Source: CAZLBC01 sp964557575 (GTDB taxonomy: Bacteria; Planctomycetota; Phycisphaerae; SM23-33). From it: DNA of 17,199 bases. This document shows, in pieces, positions 7,971-16,371 of this stretch. Made by a program: the position numbers and the translations under genes. The stretch lies in the NCBI GenBank assembly GCA_964557575.1, contig CAZLBC010000096.1, positions 1-17,199 of the forward strand, in the 5' to 3' direction. The stretch's first letter is position 1. Each line of letters opens with the position of its first letter. The notes under the pieces were generated by a model that was not told the DNA's origin, made no database searches, and worked only from the letters and a program-made list of their open reading frames with translations.

Positions 7971-8078
7971 AAACTGGAATTTCAATCCTATCTCCCGTCA
8001 CCATGGTGATTTAAGTGTAACATAAAACAGGCTATGGGACGTTCCGGTCGCGGGGTGGTGGCCGTTTTGGCCATGATA
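7971..8078 (-). repeat. Dispersed repeat, copy B (full length)
   Basis: Full copy of about 106 bases, beginning AAACTGG, containing TTCAATCCTATCTCCCGTCA, the palindrome TCACCATGGTGA and the hairpin TGGCC-GTTTT-GGCCA, and ending GGCCATGA. It differs from copy D at two bases within the shared 96 (AAAACAGGCT here, AAAATAGACT in D). On its higher-coordinate side it is joined in frame to the pseudopilin start; on the other side lies the zinc-ribbon leader. Confidence 0.9.
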
Positions 8079-8137
8079 AGTTCTACCAGGGTGAAGCCAC
8101 GGGCCTTGCGGTTCTGTGTCAGCCAATATGCCTTCAT
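7988..8137 (-). pseudogene. Truncated pseudopilin start fused into repeat B
   Basis: The ATG at 8137 overlaps the TGA of the glycoside hydrolase (ATGA), with GAGGAG about 8 bases upstream. The first 21 residues, ending KARGFTLVELI, are a textbook type IV prepilin/pseudopilin N-terminus with the prepilin-peptidase site Gly-Phe. The hydrophobic helix that should follow is absent: the frame enters repeat B and reads MAKTATTPRPERPI, then FMLHLNHHGDGR and a TAG supplied by the repeat, 49 residues in total. Small pseudopilin-like genes beside secreted hydrolases are common in Lentisphaerae and planctomycetes. Here the gene was cut by the repeat and is probably non-functional, although the short peptide could still be made. 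Confidence 0.75.
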
Positions 8138-11100
8138 TCGGTTTGCTCCTCGCCACCGACCAGCATCAGGTGACTTATTTCCATAACATTCTCTCCGCTC
8201 GACATCCCGACAGCAAGAACCTTCCAAGACGAGGGGGTGACGCGCGCGTTCTGCATCCCCGCCTGATTGGGACCGGGACGGAACTCCTCAAAGGGAACAT
8301 ACACCACATGCCAGTCGCCGTCAGCCGGAAAGAGGTCGCTCACCCAAAACGCGCCGGCCATATTCGGATTGGCCATGATCGCCACATTGACGGAAGGGTT
8401 TTTAATGCGCGCCCGCATCAGCAGCCCCGAGTATGCATCAGGGTCGATGGTCCACGGCAGATCGAATTTCGGATAGACCCAACCCCTCCCCCTGCCGAAC
8501 GAAACGTCCATTCGCCACCCCCTGCCGTCGTCAATGTTCGAGAATCGAGATGTGCCGGGTTCGGCCATGTTCCGCCGCCAGCGCTCCAGGTCCCCGATCG
8601 GGATGGGCTGAGTTCGAGAATGACGGGCGAGGTGTTCCTCAAGCGTACCCTCCATTCCCATTGGAATGCACAGCGGCGTCGGCCTCGAGGCGGCGCCTCC
8701 GGTCAGGTCGGTGGCCAGAATCTTTATCAGCCGGGTCGAGGCGATATCGAGGTTTCCAGACGCGTCGGCCGTCCATGCCAGGGGAACCTTGCCGCCGGCC
8801 GGGATGGTTGCGGCCTGCGGCCGCACCGGCGCGCCGCCGGGAAGTTGGATCTCGGCCCGCAATGTGACAGGGGTTTCGGCAAGATTGTATGCCGTCACGT
8901 GAACCGGCAGCGCCTTGGCAATGTCGCGGGTCACCAGGTATTGCCGGCTCGACGGCCGCGAAGGCGTCTGTTTGGCGTCGAAATCCAGAATGATCGGCGA
9001 ATATGCACGCCGCGGCTTCGAGGTCCGCTTGGCCGTTTCGTACAGCGTCATCGCCGGCGTATCGGTCGCGAGCGCGTCTTGACTCACGGCCTCGTCAAGC
9101 CAGACGTAGCATATCCCGTCGGGCACCGGCAATTGTCCGTCCCGCATGCGTAACTCCCGCCCGTCAATTCCGGCCGCCGCCCGAATCGGATACGGAAACG
9201 GAACCATCGCTTCGCTGTCGATTTTACCCGTATAAAGAAACGCGACCGAATCCTCACCGGCCTCGCCGCCGAACGCGCGGGCACGAACGAACCGAAGGTC
9301 GAGCCCCGTCAGATCGCCAACGTACTCACGATTCCCGATGGTTTTGGCGGCCATGGCATAAGCGGCCATGCTCCGCAGGGGTGTGCAGCGGCGCCCCATC
9401 ATCCCGAAATTTTTCGACCCTTCCTCGTAATAGACGCACACGAAAGGGAAAAATCGCTCAACGCCGCAAACCCGGGACTCGATGGCCTTGCCGGCGATCT
9501 CGAGCGCGCTCGGGGCGTCTTCCTCGTAAGGCGGTCGGGCCGGACCCTTTTTCCACGCGTAACCGCATTCGGTATGCCACAGCGGCTTCGCCTCGTCGCC
9601 GGCCTGTCTGAGCCAGGTTCGATAGCGAGACAGCATCCCCTCCACGTCCTGGGTCTTATCGTATGAATGAAAGCTGATCGCGTCGCTTATTTCAACCAGA
9701 CCACTTTGCGCGCAAGTGTCGAAATACGGACTCGGGGGCATGGTGGCGAACACGCCCCCGACAATCGGCCCTGAAAATCCGCCTTTGTCGATTGCGTATC
9801 CCAACGACTTGACCTTGGTCATATACAGGTCCGCCGGGACGTTTCTCAGATCCGGTTCGTTATCGATTTCCACGCCGCACCATGTCGCCCCCCAGTGCCT
9901 GGCGATTTCTGTCCATTGCTCTTGAGACCAAACGCTGCCCTGGGTTATTTCGAGGATGGGAATACCCGCCTCGGCATAAAGACGATGCAATTGTTCGTAG
10001 CCGTTGGCGCCCCCCTCCCAGTTCCATTGGTCCTTCCGCCCGTCATAGATATGCCCGAGCATCAAGCGTTCGCGTACGGCCCCGATGCCGCTTCGCTTGA
10101 GGATCTCCGCCAGGGCTTTGCGGCGGCCCGTGTCGAGTTCCAGCCAACCCAGAGCCGCGTCCATGCCGAAAAACGATGCCTGCTCCTCGGCCGGGGTCAG
10201 GGCCACGAGGCCGAAGCGCTCTCCGCTTTCCGTGAACCTCAATTCGTAAAACCCGCGCGGCAGGGTCAGCGGGATCGCGATATCGCCGGCGGCGGTGGGC
10301 GCGGCCTGTCCCGATGCCATTTCCCGTTCGGTATAATCCACTACGCGAAACGGAACGGGTTGGTCCGGTACCTGCGAATCCACCGTAAAGCAGATCGTCG
10401 TCTTCGCGCCGGGATCGAAAAACAGGGCCGCGCGGTCGGCCGGTTCGAATCCGGCATTTCTCTCCGGGCGCACGGTTGTTGTATAATTCCGAAACAGCGG
10501 TTCCCCGCCCGGGGCGATATCGTTGAAGCGTAACGCCGCATACAGCAGGTGATCGGGCCCGTCGGGTAGCGGATGGTCCGCAAGAAACGCTTTCCCGTTA
10601 ATCGAGACGCCAAGCGTTTGCGAAAGCGAATTGTATACGAACTCGAACGTATTGAATCCGTCCGGGCGAAAATCCGGAATGTCCACCGGCCTGCCGAGGA
10701 GAATGCGGCCCTCTCCTTTTGCGTGCACTTCAAAGCCTCCGGTGGCCGACATGATCAAGAATAGATCGCATCCGAAAAAGTTCCCACGCGGATTTCCCCG
10801 CGAAAATGCGATGCCGGCGCAGGATCCGACCCCCTCCGGTCGCAGTTCCACGCGCATGCGATAGGTGCCGACGGCAAAGGGGAGGGTGTGAACGGCGGTG
10901 CCGCTGCCCGCGAGCGATCCAGTATCCTCCACTCGCATCTCCCCGTCGGCCCTCCATGTCGCCTTCCCGACGGCCAGCGACTGGCCATCCAACTTGCTTC
11001 CGGGGGCACGGCCTTCGGGAAGCTCGGAGAAATCAGAAAATGCACGCACATGGGACTCCGCGGCCCGGTTCGGGTCCTGCATGTCGGTGTCTTGCGCCGT

Positions 11101-11163
11101 AGCAGGCAGAACAACAAAAAAAGTGGCGATAATCATTAACGATACATAAAGCCTTGCTCTCAT
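8134..11163 (-). CDS. Secreted clan GH-A-like glycoside hydrolase, multidomain
   Basis: A 1009-residue protein with a clear signal peptide (LYVSLMIIATFFVVLPATA, cleavage near residue 23). Residues about 40-235 look like a beta-sandwich, probably carbohydrate binding. The middle, about 330-640, looks like a (beta/alpha)8 barrel with VEIDNEPD (Glu436, likely acid/base) and LWHTECGYAW (Glu532, likely nucleophile), the arrangement of retaining clan-A glycosidases. Residues about 830-1005 form a second sandwich ending VMEISHLMLVGGEEQTE. I cannot name a GH family or substrate. The ATG at 11163 has no good ribosome site; an 8-base C-run (minus strand) sits just before it. The stop overlaps the truncated pseudopilin by 4 bases. 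It lies between repeats B and C, downstream of a decayed transposase. Confidence 0.75.
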   Translation of the reverse strand: MRARLYVSLMIIATFFVVLPATAQDTDMQDPNRAAESHVRAFSDFSELPEGRAPGSKLDGQSLAVGKATWRADGEMRVEDTGSLAGSGTAVHTLPFAVGTYRMRVELRPEGVGSCAGIAFSRGNPRGNFFGCDLFLIMSATGGFEVHAKGEGRILLGRPVDIPDFRPDGFNTFEFVYNSLSQTLGVSINGKAFLADHPLPDGPDHLLYAALRFNDIAPGGEPLFRNYTTTVRPERNAGFEPADRAALFFDPGAKTTICFTVDSQVPDQPVPFRVVDYTEREMASGQAAPTAAGDIAIPLTLPRGFYELRFTESGERFGLVALTPAEEQASFFGMDAALGWLELDTGRRKALAEILKRSGIGAVRERLMLGHIYDGRKDQWNWEGGANGYEQLHRLYAEAGIPILEITQGSVWSQEQWTEIARHWGATWCGVEIDNEPDLRNVPADLYMTKVKSLGYAIDKGGFSGPIVGGVFATMPPSPYFDTCAQSGLVEISDAISFHSYDKTQDVEGMLSRYRTWLRQAGDEAKPLWHTECGYAWKKGPARPPYEEDAPSALEIAGKAIESRVCGVERFFPFVCVYYEEGSKNFGMMGRRCTPLRSMAAYAMAAKTIGNREYVGDLTGLDLRFVRARAFGGEAGEDSVAFLYTGKIDSEAMVPFPYPIRAAAGIDGRELRMRDGQLPVPDGICYVWLDEAVSQDALATDTPAMTLYETAKRTSKPRRAYSPIILDFDAKQTPSRPSSRQYLVTRDIAKALPVHVTAYNLAETPVTLRAEIQLPGGAPVRPQAATIPAGGKVPLAWTADASGNLDIASTRLIKILATDLTGGAASRPTPLCIPMGMEGTLEEHLARHSRTQPIPIGDLERWRRNMAEPGTSRFSNIDDGRGWRMDVSFGRGRGWVYPKFDLPWTIDPDAYSGLLMRARIKNPSVNVAIMANPNMAGAFWVSDLFPADGDWHVVYVPFEEFRPGPNQAGMQNARVTPSSWKVLAVGMSSGENVMEISHLMLVGGEEQTE

Positions 11164-11257
11164 TAGGGGGGGGCTTTCAAGATTTCGTAGCGCGGAACCG
11201 AAAACGCGCTAAGCATGTCGAAAACAAACGAACCGACCAATACGCCGTTTACCATCG

Positions 11258-11311
11258 TTACTTCCTGTTCTTGGCCAGTTCATACTCGATATCGTCCATC
11301 CACACCCATCT
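11258..11311 (-). pseudogene. Tiny C-terminal remnant in the leader of the glycoside hydrolase
   Basis: A 17-codon open frame reading RWVWMDDIEYELAKNRK then TAA, preceded in frame by a TGA. It resembles the last residues of a carbohydrate-binding sandwich domain (..W-DDIE-E-A). Too short to be sure. The rest of 11164-11405, between the glycoside hydrolase and the transposase remnant, shows no promoter that I would call. Confidence 0.25.
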
Positions 11312-11405
11312 TCAACAGTAGCATTTTTTAAGTTTTTACTTTGCAGGAACTTACGATTAGCCAACATGGCCTTGGCACTACACATCACCTTTTGTGGCGA
11401 TCAGT

Positions 11406-12212
11406 TCAGTCTGACATCTGCACCGTGGAGCCAAGCCCGACACCTGCCGCTTTCAGGGCCTTGCCCGCATCCGGCCGCAGGCGGCTTCGCGGCTTGATGG
11501 TCTTACCACAAACGCAGGTGGTAATATGTACCAGGGCGTCCAGATCTCGCTTAAGCCGCTGCCATTCTGCAACCCACCCTCGGGCTTCCATCCGCGAGAG
11601 CAACTCCTTGAGCAGGATCAGGGCCAAAAAACTGCAGAAGACATGGCCGCGGATCGTGTCATCGCACGTATGGTAAATCGGGCGCGTGTGAAGGATTGAC
11701 TTTGTGCTGCGAAACACATCCTCCACCTGCCGGAGTTGCTTATACTTCAACGCCACATCAGGCGCCGGGATATCCACGTCGGTACACAAGGACCCATTTG
11801 CCGTCGAAACGTTCTTCAGCCTTGATCTTGTTTTCATCAATTTCGAAATGCCCCTTTGCCGGCCGTTTTAGAAACGTGCGGTAGCCTTAATTGCCGACCA
11901 GCGACTTATCGCCGTGCTTGAGTCGGTCCCGCAGGGCCTCTACTATGGCCTGCCGGTCCCGCGGATCCTTCTGTGCCTGCTCGTCGTTACGGCACACGAT
12001 ATACCGCCGGACCTCTATATACGGGCTGCTGAACAATTCAGGGCCTGCCTGCGAAAGGCCATTTTTCCGCACCTCATCGTCAGTCTCCATCGGCGATTCG
12101 TATAGAATCGCCTGCTTCGACTTCCTTGACGTGCGAAAAACGTGTCTCTTTCTCGCCGCCGGCCGACGTGTTCAGCAGGCCCTGTATACACCTTTTTGAC
12201 CTTTCGCAACAA
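11406..12212 (-). pseudogene. Decayed IS1634-type (DDE) transposase remnant
   Basis: Pieces of one transposase lie in order but in different frames. From high to low coordinates: LRKVKKVYTG; LLNTSAGGEKETRFSHVKEVEAGDS; EVRRYIVCRNDEQAQKDPRDR with LKHGDKSLVGN; then an in-frame TAA (AAA expected) and GYRTFLKRPAKGHFEIDE; and last TDVDIPAPDVALKYKQL, QVEDVFRSTKSILHTRP and IRGHVFCSFLALILLKELL. I count at least three frameshifts and one nonsense codon. The C-terminal part keeps the Tyr..Arg..Glu..Lys region of IS4-superfamily transposases. Most of the N-terminal catalytic half is absent and I see no terminal inverted repeats. This is a dead element, identified by recognising the IS1634 C-terminal motif. 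Confidence 0.82.
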
Positions 12213-12525
12213 ACGGGAGTCCCCGTAACCGGATTCCCAAATAGTAGCACTGGATTATCGAAAAGTCGCCTGAATTGGAAAAATATCCCGGTCACTGCAT
12301 TTGACACTTGGGTTTTCGAACAATATTGTTGAGAACAATACGAGCAAATTGGCGGGCGGATCATGAATGATTCAGAACTCGTAATCCGTTCTCTGTCCAG
12401 TCATAAAAAACTACTTAATTTTGGTTCGGGACAAGTTTCGGGACCCGTCTTCGCTTATAAAGCTACGGCGAGGCAAGCAAGGTTCGGGATAAGGTTGCAT
12501 TTAATCCCGGCGCAAAATGGAACGA
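12213..12525. other. Gene-free stretch between the transposase remnant and the ATPase
   Basis: AT-richer than its surroundings. It holds two near copies of GGTTCGGGA (12424-12432 and 12481-12489) and a short GCTT-ATA-AAGC hairpin between them. It contains the 3' region after the minus-strand ATPase, but no U-rich terminator hairpin is evident. The open frame on the plus strand here runs antisense into the ATPase and I do not regard it as a gene. Confidence 0.4.
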
Positions 12526-13713
12526 TTATATATTTGCGGCTTCTTTGCGGCTATATATTTCTGTCCGAAGGTTTTTGCCGGGAATCAGTTGTTCCAGGAA
12601 AGTTTGGCATGGAATGCATTGAATACCTTCCATGTGCAATGTTTCATCACCGCGATACAGAAGGATTAGATCGGCCTCGGGATAATCATCGCCGAATGCT
12701 TTTAATCCCCGCAGATCGTTACGATCAACGCGGGCCGCGTGCTTGACTTCGATTCCGCAGAATACGTCGAGCCCGTAAACCACAAAATCGATTTCGCTGC
12801 CGCCCTGCGTACGCCAGTAGTAAAGTTCATGGTTTTCACCCGAATAGGCGCTCCAGGCACGAAGATGCTGTCCAATCAATCCCTCCAATGCCGGCCCCGC
12901 CTTTTCCTCGATCCGGTCAAGAGGTCCGGACGGACGAATACTTTGGAATACACCAGCATCAAAAACATAGAACTTGGGATGTTTGACGGTTGCACGTTTC
13001 GCCCGTTTCTGAAAGACCGGGAGCAGATAGCAAAGAAGCAAATCCTCCAGGACAGACAGAAAACCTTCCACTGTTTTGCGTTTTACTTCGCATTCCCGCG
13101 CGACATTGCTGAGGTTCAGCACTTGCCCGTGCGAGAAACTGATCGCCTCCAGGAATCGTGAAAACCCTCCAAGGTTTCTAACCACACCTTCCGCCTGCAC
13201 CTCTTCGCGCACGTAAACGCCGACATAGCTGTTCAATACATCCATGGGGGAATTGGCATCCCAAACCACTGGAAGCATGCCTTGCGTCAAGGCGGTTTGC
13301 AAATCGAAATGGGCACCCAGCTCCGCAGCCATGAACGGGTGCAGACTGCGCACGACAGCCCGGCCCGCCATGAGATCAACCCCGGTTTGCTTAAGCTTGC
13401 GGGCGCTGCTGCCGGTTAAAACGAAAGTCCAGCCACGCTTTTCCTCGATGAGTGCATGCACGGCGCTGAGCAGTTCAGGCACTCTTTGCACCTCATCGAC
13501 GATAATTGTCTGCCCATCCGGTTGGGCATGAACAAAATCCCGAATGCGCTCCGGATTGCCATGATAGCGTCGAAGCACATCCGGCTGCAGCAAATCGATG
13601 CGCGCGGCGTCCCGGTAGTGCATGCCCGTCCAGGCGCTCTTGCCGGTTCCACGCGGACCGAAAAGGTAGTAACTCTGGCCGGGCGGTTCAAAAAATCGCG
13701 GCACGAATTCCAT
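12526..13713 (-). CDS. AAA-type ATPase with C-terminal DUF4143 domain
   Basis: A 395-residue ATPase of the AAA_14/DUF4143 class. Walker A is FGPRGTGKS (residues 18-26), Walker B is TIIVDEVQRVP (Asp73, Glu74) and a sensor-like FVLTGSSARKL follows. Residues about 190-240 look like a winged helix (NLSNVARECEVKRKTVEGFLSVLED). The C-terminal part has a PD-(D/E)xK-like pattern: Glu277, EIDFVV (Asp309) and IEVKHA (Glu322, Lys324). The start is the ATG at 13713, with AGGA 6-7 bases upstream; an in-frame ATG at 13755 would lie inside the -10 region of the promoter. The gene is intact, sits alone between repeat C and a dead transposase, and has a moderate-GC style. Family members are widespread accessory genes of unsettled role. 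The family is sure; the function is not. Confidence 0.9.
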   Translation of the reverse strand: MEFVPRFFEPPGQSYYLFGPRGTGKSAWTGMHYRDAARIDLLQPDVLRRYHGNPERIRDFVHAQPDGQTIIVDEVQRVPELLSAVHALIEEKRGWTFVLTGSSARKLKQTGVDLMAGRAVVRSLHPFMAAELGAHFDLQTALTQGMLPVVWDANSPMDVLNSYVGVYVREEVQAEGVVRNLGGFSRFLEAISFSHGQVLNLSNVARECEVKRKTVEGFLSVLEDLLLCYLLPVFQKRAKRATVKHPKFYVFDAGVFQSIRPSGPLDRIEEKAGPALEGLIGQHLRAWSAYSGENHELYYWRTQGGSEIDFVVYGLDVFCGIEVKHAARVDRNDLRGLKAFGDDYPEADLILLYRGDETLHMEGIQCIPCQTFLEQLIPGKNLRTEIYSRKEAANI

Positions 13714-13751
13714 TTTAAGTCCTTTTATGGCTGTATTGATGCAATATTCGT

Positions 13752-13780
13752 ACAATAAGCCAGATTCCGCACGGTGTCAA
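13752..13780 (-). promoter_or_regulatory. Sigma-70 promoter of the ATPase gene
   Basis: On the minus strand TTGACA (13775-13780), 17 bases, then TATTGT (13752-13757). The -35 box is perfect, the spacing is ideal and the -10 is 4/6 to TATAAT. Transcription would start near 13745 and give a leader of about 30 bases carrying the AGGA ribosome site. It lies 7 bases outside repeat C, so the promoter belongs to the segment and not to the repeat. Confidence 0.78.
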
Positions 13781-13786
13781 CCATTT

Positions 13787-13834
13787 AAACTGGTAAATTC
13801 AATCCTATCTCCCGTCACCATGGTGATTTAAGTG
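13787..13834 (-). repeat. Dispersed repeat, copy C (half copy)
   Basis: Starts AAACTGG like copy B, contains TTCAATCCTATCTCCCGTCA and the palindrome TCACCATGGTGA, and stops matching after TTTAAGTG (13834). The far half with the GTTTT hairpin is absent. Beyond it is the cut signal-peptide gene. Confidence 0.88.
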
Positions 13835-13951
13835 ACGTCCTCGTAATCCGCCGTGACGAACTGCAGGCAGCAAACCGACCGGGTCAAACGGCTCGGCGAA
13901 CGCGACCGAAGCCAGCACGAGCCAAACGAATGCAGCTTGCATGATACGCAT
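13805..13951 (-). pseudogene. Truncated secreted-protein start fused into repeat C
   Basis: The ATG at 13951 has an AAGGAA box about 8 bases upstream and lies 35 bases after the GH95-like stop, so it was probably the next gene in that operon. The first 20 residues form a signal peptide (MRIMQAAFVWLVLASVAFAE), followed by PFDPVGLLPAVRHGGLRGR. The frame then enters repeat C and ends HLNHHGDGR with the same TAG and in the same frame as the pseudopilin at repeat B. Total 48 residues. The original protein cannot be identified. Confidence 0.7.
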
Positions 13952-13986
13952 GGATCGAATTCCTTCCGTGCGGGAATGGCGGAGAG

Positions 13987-16371
13987 TCAGTCATCGCGCA
14001 TGGCTTGAGATCCAAAGTAATTGAACCGATCGGCCTCCCCCGCCAGGGCGTTGATCCGCATGGTCGGCGGCGCGTCGCCGGCGTGCAGCACCATCGTTTC
14101 GCCGCGATCCAGATCCAACTTATACAGCCCCTCGCCCAGCGGATGGATCTTGTCGTTCTTCGATGAATCGACCGCCCGCACCGTCCCCTCGAGGTTGGGC
14201 TTGATGCGGCACGGCTCCCCGGCAAGGCTCTTGATCGCCACCCATTGGGTCTTGTGGTCGCTGCGCACGGCACTGACCAGAAACGCGCCTTCCGTTCGCA
14301 GATCAGCAAAGGCCGCTTGCGACCAGTCCTCGGGGATCGCGGGGAACACACGGATCGTGGACACCAGGGTCGCGTCGTCCGTCCACGTGCTCCAGCTTTG
14401 CAGAAGCATATCGTGAACCGACTGGGCGCCCGACAGCGGCGACTCGATCACCGGACTGTCGGCTTCCATGTACATGGTGTTGGGCGTGAGCATGCAGTCG
14501 ATCAGTTCATCGGTGTACGTCGCGGCCCGGTCGCCGTCTCCCATCGAGGCGTACATCGAAGCGGCGCCGCTGTATGAGTATCCCGCAAACGCTTTGCGCT
14601 CGGCGGCCCATTGATTGACCGATCGCGCGATCAGCTCCCGCTGGTCCGGCTGATCCCAGTGAACCAGATGGAGCGGGTAGATCATCAGCAGGTGGGAATA
14701 GTGGCGATGACCACCCTTGAACGGCACGCCGCGCGCGATCATGTAGCCGTTCTCGTCGGTCGGATAGTCGGTCAAATTCGTGTGGATTTTCTTCCACTCC
14801 GGCATCAGCGGGTCGTCGACGCCCAGCCGCTTGGACTCCGCGATCAACGTGCGCAGCCCCCATCGCAACAGCGCCAGATCGTAATTGCAATCCGGCCCAT
14901 AGCCGACTTCCGGCGAATACGTGGGCGCCAGGTGGTATGTCCCCGCTTCGTCCCGCTCGAGCATGGGGCGATAGAAGTTGATCGCCCGGCGCAACATCGG
15001 CAACATTCTGTCGCGCAACCGCTGATCATCCGCCGCGTAGCGACACTGTCGCCAGTAGTTGTGCAGCGCCCAGGTCAGGTTGCCCATCTCGACCGTGCCG
15101 CGCTGACCCTTGAACATGCCGCCGTCAAGATCCTGCGAAGCCGTGGCCCGCGCCACCCAGGCCGATTCGCCATACGAACTGAAATCGATGCCTTTGAACG
15201 CGCCGCGCCCCTGGGCGTGTTCGGGCACGTTGTCGATCAAATCCTGCGCACTGTCGTCGATCATCCGCGCCAGCGATTCGCCGATGTTCAGGCGGTTGGC
15301 GGTATAAACCGGGTAATAACTTAATTGCAGGTTCAGGTTCCACCACATGCCCGGCCAGATCGTGTAGCGATACCACGGCCCCATCAGGTCAAGCGCGGGG
15401 CGATCGCCGCGCGTGCCCGCGCCGAGTTTATACATCTGAATCCAGTAAAAACTTTCCATCCAGGAATCAGGAATCGATAGAAAGCTCTGCGGATAATACG
15501 TGTGCCACCAGCGGCGGTGCGCCGATTCAAGCGATTCAAACGACACGGCCGAAGCCCGTTCAATCGCATCGACAGCCTGATCTGAAGACGTCGGCTCCTT
15601 TTTGTTATATCCGACGGCGATCGTCACGCGCTGCTGATGCTCGCCGACACGATCGCGCCGCCAGGCCGTCGCGTAGTCACCTCCGGCGAGCATGGGTTGG
15701 CGACTGATCGTGAACGGCCCCCGCGCGGACCGCTCGGCGGGCGGGTTCGCCGGGTACTTTCCCTGCGAGCGATCCCGGCCGTAACCGTCAGTGTCCCATC
15801 GATAGATCCGCGGGGTCTCAGAGACCGCGGCGACATATTCCCACGTGCAGTCCCGCTCGCCTTCGCTGGGCGTGAATTCGACGATCATCACGTCCTGCTG
15901 CGACGGGATCAGTGCACGCCAGTGGATTTCGCCTCGGTCGGTGGTCACCGTGCCGGTTGCCTCGGCGTTCCACAGGTCAAGGCGCATCGTCCCGCCGGTG
16001 ATCTTCCCCACCGGGGTCAGCAGAAAATGCCCGATCGGCAGACGCGTCCGATCAAACAGGACACGACGCCCCTCGCGATGATCGATCAGATCACTGCGGC
16101 CAAGGTCGAATCGCAGTGAATTTTCCTCTTCTTCGCGATGCGAAAACCCGAAGATGTCGCCGCCGTGCGGCTCGGAGGGTTGATAAATCATCAGGCCCAG
16201 TTGGCCGTTGCCGAGGAATGCGCCTTCCCGCCATCGCGCCGGCAACGGGTCCCACACCAGATCATGTCGGGCCATGAAGGCGGGCCAGTCCACCTCGTTC
16301 GCCGGCTCAACCGCCGTGAGCGACGAGCAACCAATTATTAACAACAACAGCAGCACGGATACGAATTTCAC
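13987..16371 (-). CDS. GH95-type glycoside hydrolase, lipoprotein
   Basis: A 794-residue relative of glycoside hydrolase family 95 (inverting alpha-L-fucosidases and relatives). Visible landmarks: AFLGNGQLGLMIYQ (about 51-64) of the N-terminal domain, WNLNLQLSYYP with Asn345 and Asn347, APTYSPE with Glu488 as likely general acid, and HRHYSHL (555-561). These match the family's NxN, SPE and HRHxSHL motifs. The N-terminus MKFVSVLLLLLIIGCSS is a lipoprotein signal with lipid-carrying Cys15, so it should be anchored outside the cytoplasm. The start is GTG with AAGGAG 6 bases upstream, overlapping the heparinase-like stop as GTGA, which implies coupled translation. It is full length and seemingly intact. 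Fucosidase activity is likely but not certain, because GH95 also includes galactosidases. Confidence 0.85.
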   Translation of the reverse strand: MKFVSVLLLLLIIGCSSLTAVEPANEVDWPAFMARHDLVWDPLPARWREGAFLGNGQLGLMIYQPSEPHGGDIFGFSHREEEENSLRFDLGRSDLIDHREGRRVLFDRTRLPIGHFLLTPVGKITGGTMRLDLWNAEATGTVTTDRGEIHWRALIPSQQDVMIVEFTPSEGERDCTWEYVAAVSETPRIYRWDTDGYGRDRSQGKYPANPPAERSARGPFTISRQPMLAGGDYATAWRRDRVGEHQQRVTIAVGYNKKEPTSSDQAVDAIERASAVSFESLESAHRRWWHTYYPQSFLSIPDSWMESFYWIQMYKLGAGTRGDRPALDLMGPWYRYTIWPGMWWNLNLQLSYYPVYTANRLNIGESLARMIDDSAQDLIDNVPEHAQGRGAFKGIDFSSYGESAWVARATASQDLDGGMFKGQRGTVEMGNLTWALHNYWRQCRYAADDQRLRDRMLPMLRRAINFYRPMLERDEAGTYHLAPTYSPEVGYGPDCNYDLALLRWGLRTLIAESKRLGVDDPLMPEWKKIHTNLTDYPTDENGYMIARGVPFKGGHRHYSHLLMIYPLHLVHWDQPDQRELIARSVNQWAAERKAFAGYSYSGAASMYASMGDGDRAATYTDELIDCMLTPNTMYMEADSPVIESPLSGAQSVHDMLLQSWSTWTDDATLVSTIRVFPAIPEDWSQAAFADLRTEGAFLVSAVRSDHKTQWVAIKSLAGEPCRIKPNLEGTVRAVDSSKNDKIHPLGEGLYKLDLDRGETMVLHAGDAPPTMRINALAGEADRFNYFGSQAMRDD

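Noticed and set aside
12363..12746. 127-codon plus-strand frame before the ATPase end
   Set aside because: Half of it is antisense to the ATPase, and the first part shows no family resemblance or good start.
13713..13755. Upstream start for the ATPase (MYEYCINTAIKG)
   Set aside because: Position 13755 lies within the -10 box of a near-consensus promoter, while 13713 has a ribosome site.
14611..15324. 237-codon plus-strand frame
   Set aside because: Antisense to the GH95-type gene, with low-complexity composition and no ribosome site.
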